A stretch of 6,771 bases of DNA from Candidatus Opitulatrix cubana. GTDB taxonomy: Bacteria > Actinomycetota > Actinomycetes > Actinomycetales > Bifidobacteriaceae. A model generated the notes under the pieces. That model did not search any database. It was given only the letters and a program-made list of their open reading frames with translations, and was not told the DNA's origin. The stretch is taken from NCBI GenBank assembly GCA_031283665.1, contig JAITBJ010000027.1, forward strand, positions 1 through 6,771, given 5' to 3'. Within the stretch, counting starts at the first letter, position 1; the number at the start of each line of letters is the position of its first letter. This document shows positions 6,528-6,771 of the stretch, piece after piece. A program made the translations under genes and the position numbers.

Positions 6528-6771
6528 CTACTTATAAGGTTTTAGGTGTAATTTCTAAAATCTGTTTTGCACTTGCTATTGCTGTAGCGCTTTATGTATT
6601 ATATCTTTTAGTCTGGACAGGACTCGTAGCAAATCACGCACAAAATGATGCAATAGCAAAAATCTCAATGGACCAGCCTCTTGATAGTAAAAAGCCAGCT
6701 CCCGAATATAGAGACAATTGGGCTGAAATAGCACAAATGCCTGATGGTCAGATAATAGGGCAGGTTTATAT
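6512..6771 (+). CDS. Probable class E sortase, 3' end missing
   Basis: Only the first 86 residues are visible. Sortases are membrane-bound Cys transpeptidases that cut surface proteins at a sorting motif and attach them to the cell wall. ATG 6512 is the first possible start, because an in-frame TAA lies at 6506. The N-terminus is short and basic, followed by one membrane segment (about 10-35) ending in LYLLVWTG, then VANHAQND. This LYxLxWT...Q pattern is what I know from actinobacterial class E sortases. The beginning of the catalytic barrel (PDGQIIGQVY, 77-86) follows a polar linker. The catalytic His, Cys (TLXTC) and Arg lie beyond the window, so the assignment is not proven. The gap to the nucleotidase gene is 10 bases with no Shine-Dalgarno sequence, so co-transcription and possibly coupled translation are likely. 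Placement right after a sorting-signal protein supports the call. Confidence 0.75.
   Translation, partial: MQKKSSTYKVLGVISKICFALAIAVALYVLYLLVWTGLVANHAQNDAIAKISMDQPLDSKKPAPEYRDNWAEIAQMPDGQIIGQVY

Noticed and set aside
1126..6771. A defence, toxin-antitoxin, mobile or CRISPR-type system
   Set aside because: No transposase, recombinase, nuclease, repeat array or toxin-like small gene is present; all four genes belong to recognisable metabolic or envelope families.

Overview
The window holds four genes on the + strand, closely packed (gaps of 60, 99 and 10 bases). Both end genes are cut by the window edges. The set suggests a low-GC member of the Actinomycetota. The evidence is a full-length UPF0182/COG1615 membrane protein, a family best known from actinobacteria, and the start of what looks like a class E sortase, a class typical of that phylum. 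GC content is roughly 35-40% by eye on a few lines, which is low for the phylum. A Bifidobacteriales-type anaerobe or host-associated lineage would fit, since water-forming NADH oxidases and sortase-anchored 5'-nucleotidases occur there. The exact taxon cannot be fixed from this sequence.

Layout: (1) bases 1-1065 are the 3' two thirds or so of a FAD/NAD-dependent NADH oxidase-like flavoprotein. (2) Bases 1066-1125 are a short intergenic region with a candidate extended -10 placed for leaderless transcription. A 7-bp-arm inverted repeat overlaps it, and short direct repeats lie upstream. (3) Bases 1126-4110 are a 994-residue UPF0182 protein with seven N-terminal membrane segments and a large extracytoplasmic domain; its function is unknown. 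(4) Bases 4111-4209 carry an ATTTGC-N8-GCAAAT palindrome, an extended -10 and a good ribosome binding site. (5) Bases 4210-6501 encode a secreted metallophosphoesterase/5'-nucleotidase (UshA/NucA type) with a signal peptide and a C-terminal cell-wall sorting signal reading YPDTG. (6) Bases 6512-6771 are the 5' end of a probable class E sortase.

How they may work together: the nucleotidase would be exported, anchored to the wall through its YPDTG signal (possibly by the adjacent sortase), and would release phosphate and nucleosides from extracellular nucleotides. The UPF0182 protein also puts a large domain outside the membrane, so three of the four genes are envelope genes. The NADH oxidase is a cytoplasmic redox enzyme with no evident link to them. 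No mobile element, CRISPR array, tRNA, rRNA or clearly novel system is visible. The most interesting points are the unusual sorting motif beside a sortase, and the contrast between the leaderless-type and ribosome-binding-site-type gene starts, each with a palindrome at its promoter.
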